A stretch of DNA of 5,937 nucleotides from JAWXBM01 sp964602895 (lineage in GTDB: Bacteria; Pseudomonadota; Gammaproteobacteria; Xanthomonadales; SZUA-36). A model generated the notes under the pieces. It was not told where the DNA came from. It did not search any database and saw nothing but the letters and a program-made list of their open reading frames with translations. The translations under genes and the position numbers were made by a program. Positions 1-5,303 of the stretch are shown here, piece after piece (the stretch's first letter is position 1; every line of letters starts with the position of its first letter). The stretch lies in the NCBI GenBank assembly GCA_964602895.1, contig CAZRTG010000207.1, positions 1 through 5,937 of the forward strand, read 5' to 3'.

Positions 1-135
1 GTGCGGAAAAATCTCGACATGGGAAATCTCTCTCTATTCGGGGGTAAACAGGGTCAAGCCCCACATGTTATCAGTTTGAGGTGAATTGCAGGCGTAGAAA
101 ACGCCGAAATCGACCCCATTTAAGCAGGCATCACC
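1..135. other. Left-edge non-coding stretch
   Basis: No convincing gene is visible here. Frame 1 is open from the left edge to a TGA at 82-84 and could give a 21-residue peptide from an ATG at 19. The frame has no recognisable motif and no good ribosome binding site, so it is either the tail of a gene cut by the window edge or chance. The heptamer AAATCTC occurs twice (8-14 and 24-30). The right half holds the inverted-repeat segment described separately. The stretch is adjacent to the fmdB leader. Confidence 0.5.
51..116. repeat. Short segment with inverted ends and nested hairpins
   Basis: The segment opens with GGGTC (51-55) and closes with GACCC (112-116). Inside, AGGTGA (79-84) is the reverse complement of TCACCT (131-136, just outside the closing end), and TGC (87-89) can pair with GCA (128-130). 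GGCGT (91-95) pairs with ACGCC (101-105) around a 5-nt loop. GGGTCAAGCCCC at 51-62 is an imperfect palindrome. Small GC-rich nested inverted repeats near an operon start resemble REP-like or miniature-element debris, but that is inference: no second copy lies in this window and no transposase is visible. Confidence 0.3.
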
Positions 136-141
136 TATAAT
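136..141 (+). promoter_or_regulatory. Candidate -10 box for the fmdB-aspS unit
   Basis: TATAAT is a perfect match to the sigma-70 -10 consensus. It lies 53 nt ahead of the fmdB start codon. No TTGACA-like -35 is seen at a 15-19 nt spacing (the region around 112-120 reads as C-rich), and there is no TG extension before the box, so an activator or a weak -35 would be needed. A transcript would be expected to start near 148, which is where the hairpin at 148-173 begins. Confidence 0.45.
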
Positions 142-147
142 TTCCGG

Positions 148-181
148 TTCCGCCATCTCAGTCAGCGGCGGAATAATTTTT
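148..181 (+). terminator. GC-rich hairpin with T-run ahead of fmdB (terminator-like or 5' leader hairpin)
   Basis: TTCCGCC (148-154) is the exact reverse complement of GGCGGAA (167-173), giving a 7-bp stem with a 12-nt loop. TAA and then five T's (177-181) follow. The form fits an intrinsic terminator, although the T-run is offset by three bases and the loop is large. The ribosome binding site AGGAG (183-187) follows at once. It could end transcription arriving from the left, attenuate the fmdB-aspS transcript, or cap the 5' end of an mRNA that starts near 148. The sequence alone does not separate these. Confidence 0.45.
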
Positions 182-194
182 CAGGAGTTGAGAA

Positions 195-542
195 ATGCCA
201 ATTTATGAATATCGTTGCCAGTCTTGTGGTCATGAGCTGGAAAAGTTGCAACGCATGAGCGATGCGTCACTGACCGATTGTCCCGAATGCGGCAAAAGCG
301 CTCTGAAAAGACTGATTTCTGCTGCTGGCTTCCGCCTCAAAGGTGCCGGTTGGTATGAGACAGATTTCAAAACCAGCAATCAGCGCAATTTGGCAGATTC
401 CGGGTCGGATTCCGGCGCAGAGAAAACAGCCAGCAAGGAATCAAGCAAAGAATCTGCCAAAGAAAGCAAAAGCGGCGATTCCGCCAAGCCGGCCGCGGTC
501 GACAAGTCAGCAAAAGCCAACAGCAGCGCCCCGCCTACCTAA
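195..542 (+). CDS. FmdB-family zinc-ribbon protein
   Basis: This is a small putative regulatory protein of the FmdB/CxxC_CxxC_SSSS family, 115 residues; its molecular role is not established. The N-terminal core (about residues 1-62) starts MPIYEYRC and carries two zinc-binding pairs, C8-x2-C11 and C29-x2-C32, followed by the usual hydrophobic and glycine-rich stretch ending in GWYETDF. The rest (63-115) is a low-complexity hydrophilic tail rich in Lys, Ser, Ala and Glu, with a KES-type repeat at about 81-93. It is probably disordered and is typical of the family, though its sequence varies. The start is supported by AGGAG at 183-187, 7 nt before the ATG. aspS follows after 40 nt with an identical 11-nt stretch around its ribosome binding site (TTTCAGGAGTT, 179-189 and 566-576), consistent with co-transcription. 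In many gammaproteobacteria a gene of this family stands directly before aspS. Confidence 0.93.
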   Translation: MPIYEYRCQSCGHELEKLQRMSDASLTDCPECGKSALKRLISAAGFRLKGAGWYETDFKTSNQRNLADSGSDSGAEKTASKESSKESAKESKSGDSAKPAAVDKSAKANSSAPPT

Positions 543-582
543 GCAGCAGACATGATTCTATTGAATTTCAGGAGTTTTTAGC

Positions 583-2346
583 ATGCGTACGCACTTGTGT
601 GGCGAAATTACCGATAGCCTGGTTGAACAGCCGGTCACATTGTGCGGCTGGGTGGACCGGCGCCGGGATCTCGGTGGCTTGATTTTCCTGGGTTTGCGGG
701 ATATAGCGGGTATTGTGCAGGTAGTGGTTGAACCTGACAGTGCCGCTTTTGCGGCTGCCGAGAGTTTGCGGAATGAATACTGCGTGCGTATTTCGGGAAC
801 CGTGCGCCTGCGCCCGGAAAGCCAGTGGAACGAAGCCATGGCCACCGGTCGTATTGAAGTTTTGGCGCAAAAAGTCGAACTGCTCAATAGCTCGGCACCC
901 ATGCCTTTGATGATGACGGATGAGGATGGCGAAGAGGTACGGTTGAAATATCGCTACCTGGACCTGCGTCGCCCGCGCATGCAACGCAATCTGAAATTGC
1001 GTGCCCGTTTGTACCAGGCGATTCGCAAAAGCCTGGATCAGCACGCCTTCATTGAGATGGAAACACCGATACTCACCAAAGCCACTCCGGAAGGCGCACG
1101 TGACTATCTGGTACCCAGCCGCGTCCATGCTGGCCAGTTTTTTGCCCTGCCGCAGTCGCCGCAGCTTTTCAAGCAGTTGCTGATGATGGCCGGCATGGAC
1201 CGCTACTACCAGATTGCCCGCTGTTTTCGCGATGAAGACCTGCGTGCCGATCGCCAACCCGAATTCACCCAGCTCGATATCGAGATGGCTTTTGTGGAAG
1301 AGGCGGATGTCCAGAATCTGGCCGAACACCTGATACGTGACGTGTTTCAGGACACGCTGGACGTCGCTTTGCCCAGCCCGTTTCCACGTCTGAGCTGGCA
1401 CGAAGCCATGCAGCGTTATGGTTCCGACAAGCCGGATTTACGCATTCCGGGTGAACTGATCGATGTGGATGAGCATGTTCAACAGCTTGAGTTCAAGGTG
1501 TTTTCCGGCCCGGCCAATGATCCCGGATCGCGTGTAGCGGCGTTGCGCATTCCCGGTGGAGCGGAACTGTCGCGCAAACAGATCGACGATTACACCCAGT
1601 ACGTGTCGCGTTACGGTGCCAAAGGTTTGGCCTGGATCAAAGTCAATGACGCCAGCGCGAGTCTGGAAGGTTTGCAGTCACCCATTGCCAAATTCCTGGA
1701 TGACCGGGCCTGGCAGGGCATTGCATCAGCGACTGCGGTTGAGTCCGGTGATTTATTGTTTTTCGGTGCCGCTGATTGGGCCGTGGCAAGCAATTTCATG
1801 GGCCAGTTGCGGGTACGCGTGGCGCTGGATCGGGGCCTGGTCGAGCCAGGCTGGCAGCCTGTGTGGGTAACCGAATTCCCCATGTTCGAGTGGGACGAAG
1901 AGTCCGGCCGCCATATGGCCATGCACCATCCTTTTACTGCGCCGATTGAAGCCAGCCCGGAAGCGCTCAAAGCCGACCCGTCAGGCTCATTATCAAGGGG
2001 TTATGACATGGTGCTCAATGGGGCCGAGATCGGTGGTGGTTCCATCCGTATTCACAACCCGGCCATGCAGCAGGCCGTGTTTGATCTGCTGGGCATTGCG
2101 CCCGAGGAAGCCAGGCTCAAGTTCGGCTTTTTGCTCGACGCTCTGCGCTACGGCGCGCCACCCCATGGCGGTATTGCCTTCGGGCTGGACCGGATTGCTG
2201 CGTTGATGTCGGGTGAAGATTCCATTCGTGACGTTATCGCTTTCCCCAAGACCACCACGGCGCAATGCCTGCTGACCGGCGCTCCGTCAGCAGTGCCGGT
2301 TGCCCAGGTCAAAGAGCTGCACATCCAGACTCTGATTAAAGGTTGA
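583..2346 (+). CDS. aspS: Aspartyl-tRNA synthetase (AspRS)
   Basis: This cytoplasmic class II aminoacyl-tRNA synthetase activates aspartate with ATP and charges tRNA-Asp. At 587 residues it is close to the E. coli protein (590). Domains in order: an N-terminal OB-fold anticodon-binding domain (about 1-105, including CGWVDRRRDLGG near 21-32); the catalytic domain with the YLDLRRP and TPEGARDYLVPSR segments; motif 2, FRDEDLRADRQPEF, at 215-228; the bacterial GAD insertion around 290-420 (FSGPANDP from 307); and motif 3, GLDR, at 534-537. The ATG is preceded by AGGAG (570-574) at an 8-nt spacing. In the anticodon domain, Leu30 matches the discriminating E. coli enzyme, but Ser80 stands where E. 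coli has Lys and Pseudomonas has Gly, so strict tRNA-Asp specificity is not certain. It lies 40 nt after fmdB and 8 nt before rarD. Confidence 0.99.
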   Translation: MRTHLCGEITDSLVEQPVTLCGWVDRRRDLGGLIFLGLRDIAGIVQVVVEPDSAAFAAAESLRNEYCVRISGTVRLRPESQWNEAMATGRIEVLAQKVELLNSSAPMPLMMTDEDGEEVRLKYRYLDLRRPRMQRNLKLRARLYQAIRKSLDQHAFIEMETPILTKATPEGARDYLVPSRVHAGQFFALPQSPQLFKQLLMMAGMDRYYQIARCFRDEDLRADRQPEFTQLDIEMAFVEEADVQNLAEHLIRDVFQDTLDVALPSPFPRLSWHEAMQRYGSDKPDLRIPGELIDVDEHVQQLEFKVFSGPANDPGSRVAALRIPGGAELSRKQIDDYTQYVSRYGAKGLAWIKVNDASASLEGLQSPIAKFLDDRAWQGIASATAVESGDLLFFGAADWAVASNFMGQLRVRVALDRGLVEPGWQPVWVTEFPMFEWDEESGRHMAMHHPFTAPIEASPEALKADPSGSLSRGYDMVLNGAEIGGGSIRIHNPAMQQAVFDLLGIAPEEARLKFGFLLDALRYGAPPHGGIAFGLDRIAALMSGEDSIRDVIAFPKTTTAQCLLTGAPSAVPVAQVKELHIQTLIKG

Positions 2347-2354
2347 TGCAATAG

Positions 2355-3257
2355 ATGTCCGGGAATCCTCATTCCCGGGTCGGTGTGCTTGCAGCTTTAG
2401 GTGCGTTTGTTTCCTGGGGCACTTTCCCGATCTATTTCAAGTGGATTGCTGCTGCACCACCATTGGAAATCATTGCACATCGCGTGGTCTGGTCTGTGCC
2501 CATTCTGGTGGGTTTTTTGTTGTTCCGGGATGGTCGGGCTTTTTTTGGCCGCATGCGCCTGCCGGCCAGACAACTCGCTGGCTTGTTGATTTCAGGCTCG
2601 GTACTGGCCACAAACTGGTTGTTGTTTGTATGGGCGGTCAACAACGGCCAGGTATTGGCCACCAGCCTGGGCTACTTCATCAATCCGCTGGTCAACATTT
2701 TGCTGGGTTTTCTGTTTCTCGGTGAACGGCTCAGCCGGCTGGAAACCGGCGCCGTGGTATTGGCTGCGGTGGGTACGACATATCTCACCTGGTATCTGGG
2801 CGTCGCCCCCTGGATATCACTGGGGCTGGCTTTCAGTTTTGGCAGCTACGGTCTGGTCCGCAAGAAACTGAGTGTGGGGCCCATGACCGGCCTGCTTTGG
2901 GAAAGCCTGCTGTTGAGCGCACCCGCCATCGGCTATTTCCTGTGGTTGTCACAACACGATGGGTCCGCATTTGGCAATGTATCCGTAAAACTGGATGTAT
3001 TGCTGATTCTGTTGGGCCTGGTATCGACCTTGCCGCTGATCTGGTTTAACGTGGCTGCGCGTAAGATGAACCTCAGCACGCTGGGGTTGTTTATGTATAT
3101 TTCACCTTCATTGACGTTTCTGCTGGCGGTGTTCATGTACGGCGAAACCTTTACACAGGGCCACGCCGTGGCCTTTGTCTGTATTTGGGCCGCCTTGTTG
3201 ATGATATCCACGCAACGCATGCTGCGGGCCCGGTGGCAGCGCAGGAATCTGCTGTAA
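2355..3257 (+). CDS. rarD: RarD-type EamA/DMT-superfamily transporter
   Basis: This is an inner-membrane permease of the drug/metabolite transporter superfamily, 300 residues; the substrate of RarD proteins is unknown. About ten hydrophobic segments can be placed near 8-27, 37-57, 73-93, 100-123, 130-148, 150-168, 178-198, 212-232, 240-262 and 268-287, with a basic C-terminus (RMLRARWQRR). RarD hallmarks are EIIAHRVVWS (38-47) and the segment 87-126, containing NWLLFVWAVNNG, SLGYFINPLVN and FLGERL. The ATG at 2355 gives the same N-terminal length before the first helix as E. coli RarD, which supports this start. The ribosome binding site is poor: only AAAGG at 2338-2342, 12 nt upstream and inside the end of aspS. 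With 8 nt between the genes, translation is probably coupled to aspS. A strong hairpin starts right after the ATG. rarD is not a usual member of this cluster; E. coli has nudB at this place. Confidence 0.93.
   Translation: MSGNPHSRVGVLAALGAFVSWGTFPIYFKWIAAAPPLEIIAHRVVWSVPILVGFLLFRDGRAFFGRMRLPARQLAGLLISGSVLATNWLLFVWAVNNGQVLATSLGYFINPLVNILLGFLFLGERLSRLETGAVVLAAVGTTYLTWYLGVAPWISLGLAFSFGSYGLVRKKLSVGPMTGLLWESLLLSAPAIGYFLWLSQHDGSAFGNVSVKLDVLLILLGLVSTLPLIWFNVAARKMNLSTLGLFMYISPSLTFLLAVFMYGETFTQGHAVAFVCIWAALLMISTQRMLRARWQRRNLL
2359..2378 (+). promoter_or_regulatory. Perfect inverted repeat at the rarD start codon
   Basis: CCGGGAAT (2359-2366) and ATTCCCGG (2371-2378) are exact reverse complements separated by a 4-nt loop. 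Two G-U pairs (2358/2379 and 2357/2380) could extend the stem into the G of the ATG. The RNA hairpin would cover codons 2-8 of rarD and could block initiation unless ribosomes leaving aspS (stop at 2344-2346) open it. No T-run follows, so it is not a standard intrinsic terminator. It may also protect the 3' end of an aspS transcript or be a protein-binding palindrome. The structure is seen directly; the role is inferred. Confidence 0.5.
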
Positions 3258-3279
3258 AATCTGCCCGAATTCGGATTTT
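3256..3279 (+). terminator. Weak terminator-like hairpin at the end of rarD
   Basis: AAAATCTG (3256-3263) can pair with CGGATTTT (3272-3279), with one G-U pair and an 8-nt loop. The stem overlaps the rarD stop codon and ends in four T's. The loop side contains a perfect 10-bp palindrome, CCGAATTCGG (3265-3274). The stem is A/T-rich and the T-run lies inside it, so termination would be weak at best, though the mirror arrangement could act on both strands. Confidence 0.28.
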
Positions 3280-3313
3280 CCACAATAGATCAGGTTAAAT
3301 CTGACAGGCTCAT

Positions 3314-3326
3314 AGAGCGCGGCTCT
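3314..3326. repeat. Short palindrome ahead of yebC
   Basis: AGAGC (3314-3318) and GCTCT (3322-3326) form a perfect 5-bp inverted repeat with a 3-nt centre. It ends 9 nt before the extended -10 element at 3336, where a -35 or an operator would normally lie. No T-run follows, so it is not a terminator. It could be a regulator site or chance. Confidence 0.25.
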
Positions 3327-3335
3327 CCGGGTTCA

Positions 3336-3344
3336 TGATAAAAT
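3336..3344 (+). promoter_or_regulatory. Extended -10 promoter for yebC-ruvCAB
   Basis: TGATAAAAT reads as the TGn extension plus TAAAAT, five of six matches to the -10 consensus. No -35 hexamer is present at normal spacing, which fits extended -10 promoters. CTGACA at 3301-3306 resembles a -35 but is 32 nt away. Transcription would begin near 3351, leaving a leader of about 40 nt before yebC. Its position in the only sizeable gap of the window (3258-3391) supports a separate promoter for the yebC-ruv genes. Confidence 0.5.
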
Positions 3345-3391
3345 CGCCGGTTTGTTCAAGCCCGTCAATTCAATAAACAGGAAGGTTTCTC

Positions 3392-4129
3392 ATGGCCGGA
3401 CACAGTAAATGGGCCAATATCCAACATCGCAAGAGCAAGGTTGACGCCAAGCGCGGCAAGGTTTTTACCCGTATCAACCGTGAATTAACCGTGGCTTCGA
3501 GAGAGGGCGGCAGCGATCCCGACGCCAACCCGCGACTGCGTCTGGCCATACTCAAAGCCAATGCAGCCAATATGCCCAAGGACACCATTGAGCGCACCAT
3601 CAAAAAGGCAGCCGGTGAGCTGGAAGGCGTTTCCTACGAGGAAATCCGTTATGAAGGTTATGCCCAGGGTGGTGTGGCGGTGATGGTCGAATGCCTGACC
3701 GATAACCGCAACCGTACCGTGGCCGAAGTGCGGCATGCTTTCTCCAAGCACGGTGGTAACCTTGGCACCGATGGTTCAGTCGGCTATCTGTTTTCCAAGC
3801 TGGGGGTGCTGTCTTATGCCCCGGGTGTCAGTGAAGACAAGGTTATGGAAGCAGCGTTGGAAGCGGGTGCTGACGACATCGTAACCGCCGATGACGGTTC
3901 CATCGAGGTACTGACTTCCCCCGAAGCCTATACCGAAGTGCTGGAGCGCATGACCGCAGCCGGTGTTGCGCCGGAAGAGTCCGAAATCACCATGCGCGCC
4001 AGCCTGGAAGTGGAACTGGACGTAGAAACCGGCCGGAAAGTCATCGCCTTTTTGGACATACTGGAGGACCTGGACGATACTCAGGCGGTGTACAACAACG
4101 CCGATATCCCTGACGAGGCATATGATTAA
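3392..4129 (+). CDS. yebC: YebC/TACO1-family protein
   Basis: This cytoplasmic protein of the YebC/TACO1 family is 245 residues long, against 246 in E. coli. Members were described as DNA-binding regulators (PmpR in Pseudomonas aeruginosa), and more recent work on the family points to a ribosome-associated role in relieving stalling at proline-rich stretches; which applies here cannot be read from the sequence. The hallmark N-terminus MAGHSKWANIQHRKSKVDAKRG is intact, followed by DPDANPRLRLAI (43-54), then YEGYAQGGVAVMVE, LTDNRNRTVAEVRHAF and GGNLGTDGSVGYLF in the central part. The C-terminal end is acidic (LEDLDDTQAVYNNADIPDEAYD). AGGAAGG at 3379-3385, 6 nt before the ATG, is the strongest ribosome binding site in the window. 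It lies 43 nt before ruvC, the standard gammaproteobacterial pairing. Confidence 0.98.
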   Translation: MAGHSKWANIQHRKSKVDAKRGKVFTRINRELTVASREGGSDPDANPRLRLAILKANAANMPKDTIERTIKKAAGELEGVSYEEIRYEGYAQGGVAVMVECLTDNRNRTVAEVRHAFSKHGGNLGTDGSVGYLFSKLGVLSYAPGVSEDKVMEAALEAGADDIVTADDGSIEVLTSPEAYTEVLERMTAAGVAPEESEITMRASLEVELDVETGRKVIAFLDILEDLDDTQAVYNNADIPDEAYD

Positions 4130-4172
4130 CCGACGTCACTCTGATGCGTTATTGCCGGTAGTTGGCTAGGCC

Positions 4173-4667
4173 GTGCTCATTCTCGGCATTGATCCCGGAT
4201 CGCGCGCCACCGGTTATGGCTTTATCGAGGTCAGCAAGGGCAAATCGGTTTATGTGACGCATGGTGTGATACGCACCGCTGCTGGCGATTTTCCAGACCG
4301 CCTGGGCGTTATTTTCACGGGTATCCGTGACCTGCTGCAGCAGCACAAACCCGACCAGGTTGCCGTTGAATCCGTCTTTTTGAGTCGTAACCCTTCATCG
4401 GCGCTGAAACTGGGCCAGGCCAGGGGTGCCGCTATCAGTGCGGTGATTTCTGAAGGGCTGAAAGTGGCTGAATATTCGCCTCGGTCGGTGAAACAGGCCC
4501 TGGTAGGTCGGGGTGCTGCGGACAAGAATCAGGTGCAGCACATGGTGTGTGTTTTGCTGCAGTTAAAACAGGCGCTTGAAGAGGACGCAGCAGACGCCCT
4601 GGCTGTGGCATTATGTCACCAGCACACCAGCGAGACGCTGGCGAGAATGGCAAAATTTTCAAGATAA
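4173..4667 (+). CDS. ruvC: Holliday junction resolvase RuvC
   Basis: RuvC is the endonuclease that cuts four-way DNA junctions symmetrically at the end of homologous recombination, as a dimer with divalent metal. The protein has 164 residues, slightly shorter at the C-terminus than E. coli RuvC (173). The RNase H-like fold and all four acidic catalytic residues are present: D7 in LGIDPGS, E66 in VAVES, and D138 and D141 in EDAADALAVA. The DNA-binding segment SALKLGQARGAAISA (76-90) is conserved. The start is GTG: an in-frame TAG at 4167-4169 lies just upstream, and no later start would keep the first catalytic strand. The ribosome binding site is poor (only TAGG at 4167-4170, too close), so initiation may depend on coupling or be weak. 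ruvA follows after 19 nt. Confidence 0.97.
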   Translation: MLILGIDPGSRATGYGFIEVSKGKSVYVTHGVIRTAAGDFPDRLGVIFTGIRDLLQQHKPDQVAVESVFLSRNPSSALKLGQARGAAISAVISEGLKVAEYSPRSVKQALVGRGAADKNQVQHMVCVLLQLKQALEEDAADALAVALCHQHTSETLARMAKFSR

Positions 4668-4686
4668 TCTTTCCAGGGAAGAACAC

Positions 4687-5286
4687 ATGATAGCCCGTCT
4701 GTCCGGAACCCTCATTGCCAAGCAACCACCGCTGTTGGTCATCGAAGTCGCCGGTGTCGGTTATGAGGTTGAAGCACCTTTGAGCGTTTTCTATGACTTG
4801 CCGGAATTGGGCAAGCCATTGATTTTGCTGACCCATTTACAAGTCAAAGACGATGCCCACAGCCTCTTTGGTTTTGCCAACGAAAGCCAGCGCACCCTGT
4901 TCCGGCAATTGCTCAGAATCAGCGGTATCGGCGCCAAACTGGCTCTGACCATCCTGTCGGGTGCCAGTCCGGATGAGTTGGCGCGGTATGTCGCCGAAGC
5001 AGATACCGCATCGTTGACCCGTTTGCCCGGCATTGGCAAAAAAACCGCCGAACGCATCATCATCGAGTTGCGCGACAAGCTGGGTTATTTGGCCGGTACC
5101 GCTTCGACTTCCGGTGACGGAACCAATCCAGTAACCGCCAGTGCCACCAGCGAAGCCACGCATGCCCTGGCTTCGTTGGGCTTCAAGCCCCAGGAGGCCA
5201 GTCGTCTGGTGCGTTTGGTATGCCAACCGGATATGAGCGCAGAAGAAATCATCCGCCTGGCTTTACAGGCCACCATCAGCAAATGA
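4687..5286 (+). CDS. ruvA: Holliday junction DNA-binding protein RuvA
   Basis: RuvA binds Holliday junctions as a tetramer and loads the RuvB motor for branch migration. It has 199 residues (E. coli 203). Domain I is an OB-fold (about 1-64) with VAGVGYEV; domain II has two helix-hairpin-helix motifs, ISGIGAKLAL (78-87) and LPGIGKKTAERI (113-124); a flexible linker rich in Thr, Ser, Gly and Ala (about 136-155) leads to the RuvB-contacting domain III (about 156-199, LGFKPQEASRLV). The acidic pin, Glu55-Asp56 in E. coli, reads Asp55-Asp56. The start at 4687 follows AGGGA (4675-4679) at a 7-nt spacing and matches the family N-terminus MIxRLxG. The same frame is open further upstream, to an ATG at 4576 inside ruvC, but that longer form would add residues with no family match. 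Confidence 0.98.
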   Translation: MIARLSGTLIAKQPPLLVIEVAGVGYEVEAPLSVFYDLPELGKPLILLTHLQVKDDAHSLFGFANESQRTLFRQLLRISGIGAKLALTILSGASPDELARYVAEADTASLTRLPGIGKKTAERIIIELRDKLGYLAGTASTSGDGTNPVTASATSEATHALASLGFKPQEASRLVRLVCQPDMSAEEIIRLALQATISK

Positions 5287-5303
5287 GAGCGGCCGTATAA
5301 ACC

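Noticed and set aside
1..84. Tail of an upstream gene in frame 1
   Set aside because: The frame is open from the edge, but 27 codons without a recognisable motif cannot support a gene call.
568..1401. Long open frame of 277 codons on the - strand opposite aspS
   Set aside because: It lies wholly antisense to the highly conserved AspRS, its translation shows no recognisable domain, and long antisense frames are common opposite codon-biased genes.
3301..3306. CTGACA as the -35 of the yebC promoter
   Set aside because: It is 32 nt from the -10 at 3339, far beyond a workable spacing, and no -10 lies about 17 nt after it.
4576..4686. Longer ruvA starting inside ruvC
   Set aside because: The extra N-terminal residues have no family match, whereas the ATG at 4687 has a good ribosome binding site and the standard RuvA N-terminus.
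4130..4690. LexA (SOS) box ahead of ruvC or ruvA
   Set aside because: No CTGT-N8-ACAG pattern was found by eye in the gaps before ruvC and ruvA, nor in the gap before yebC. A divergent box would need a matrix search.
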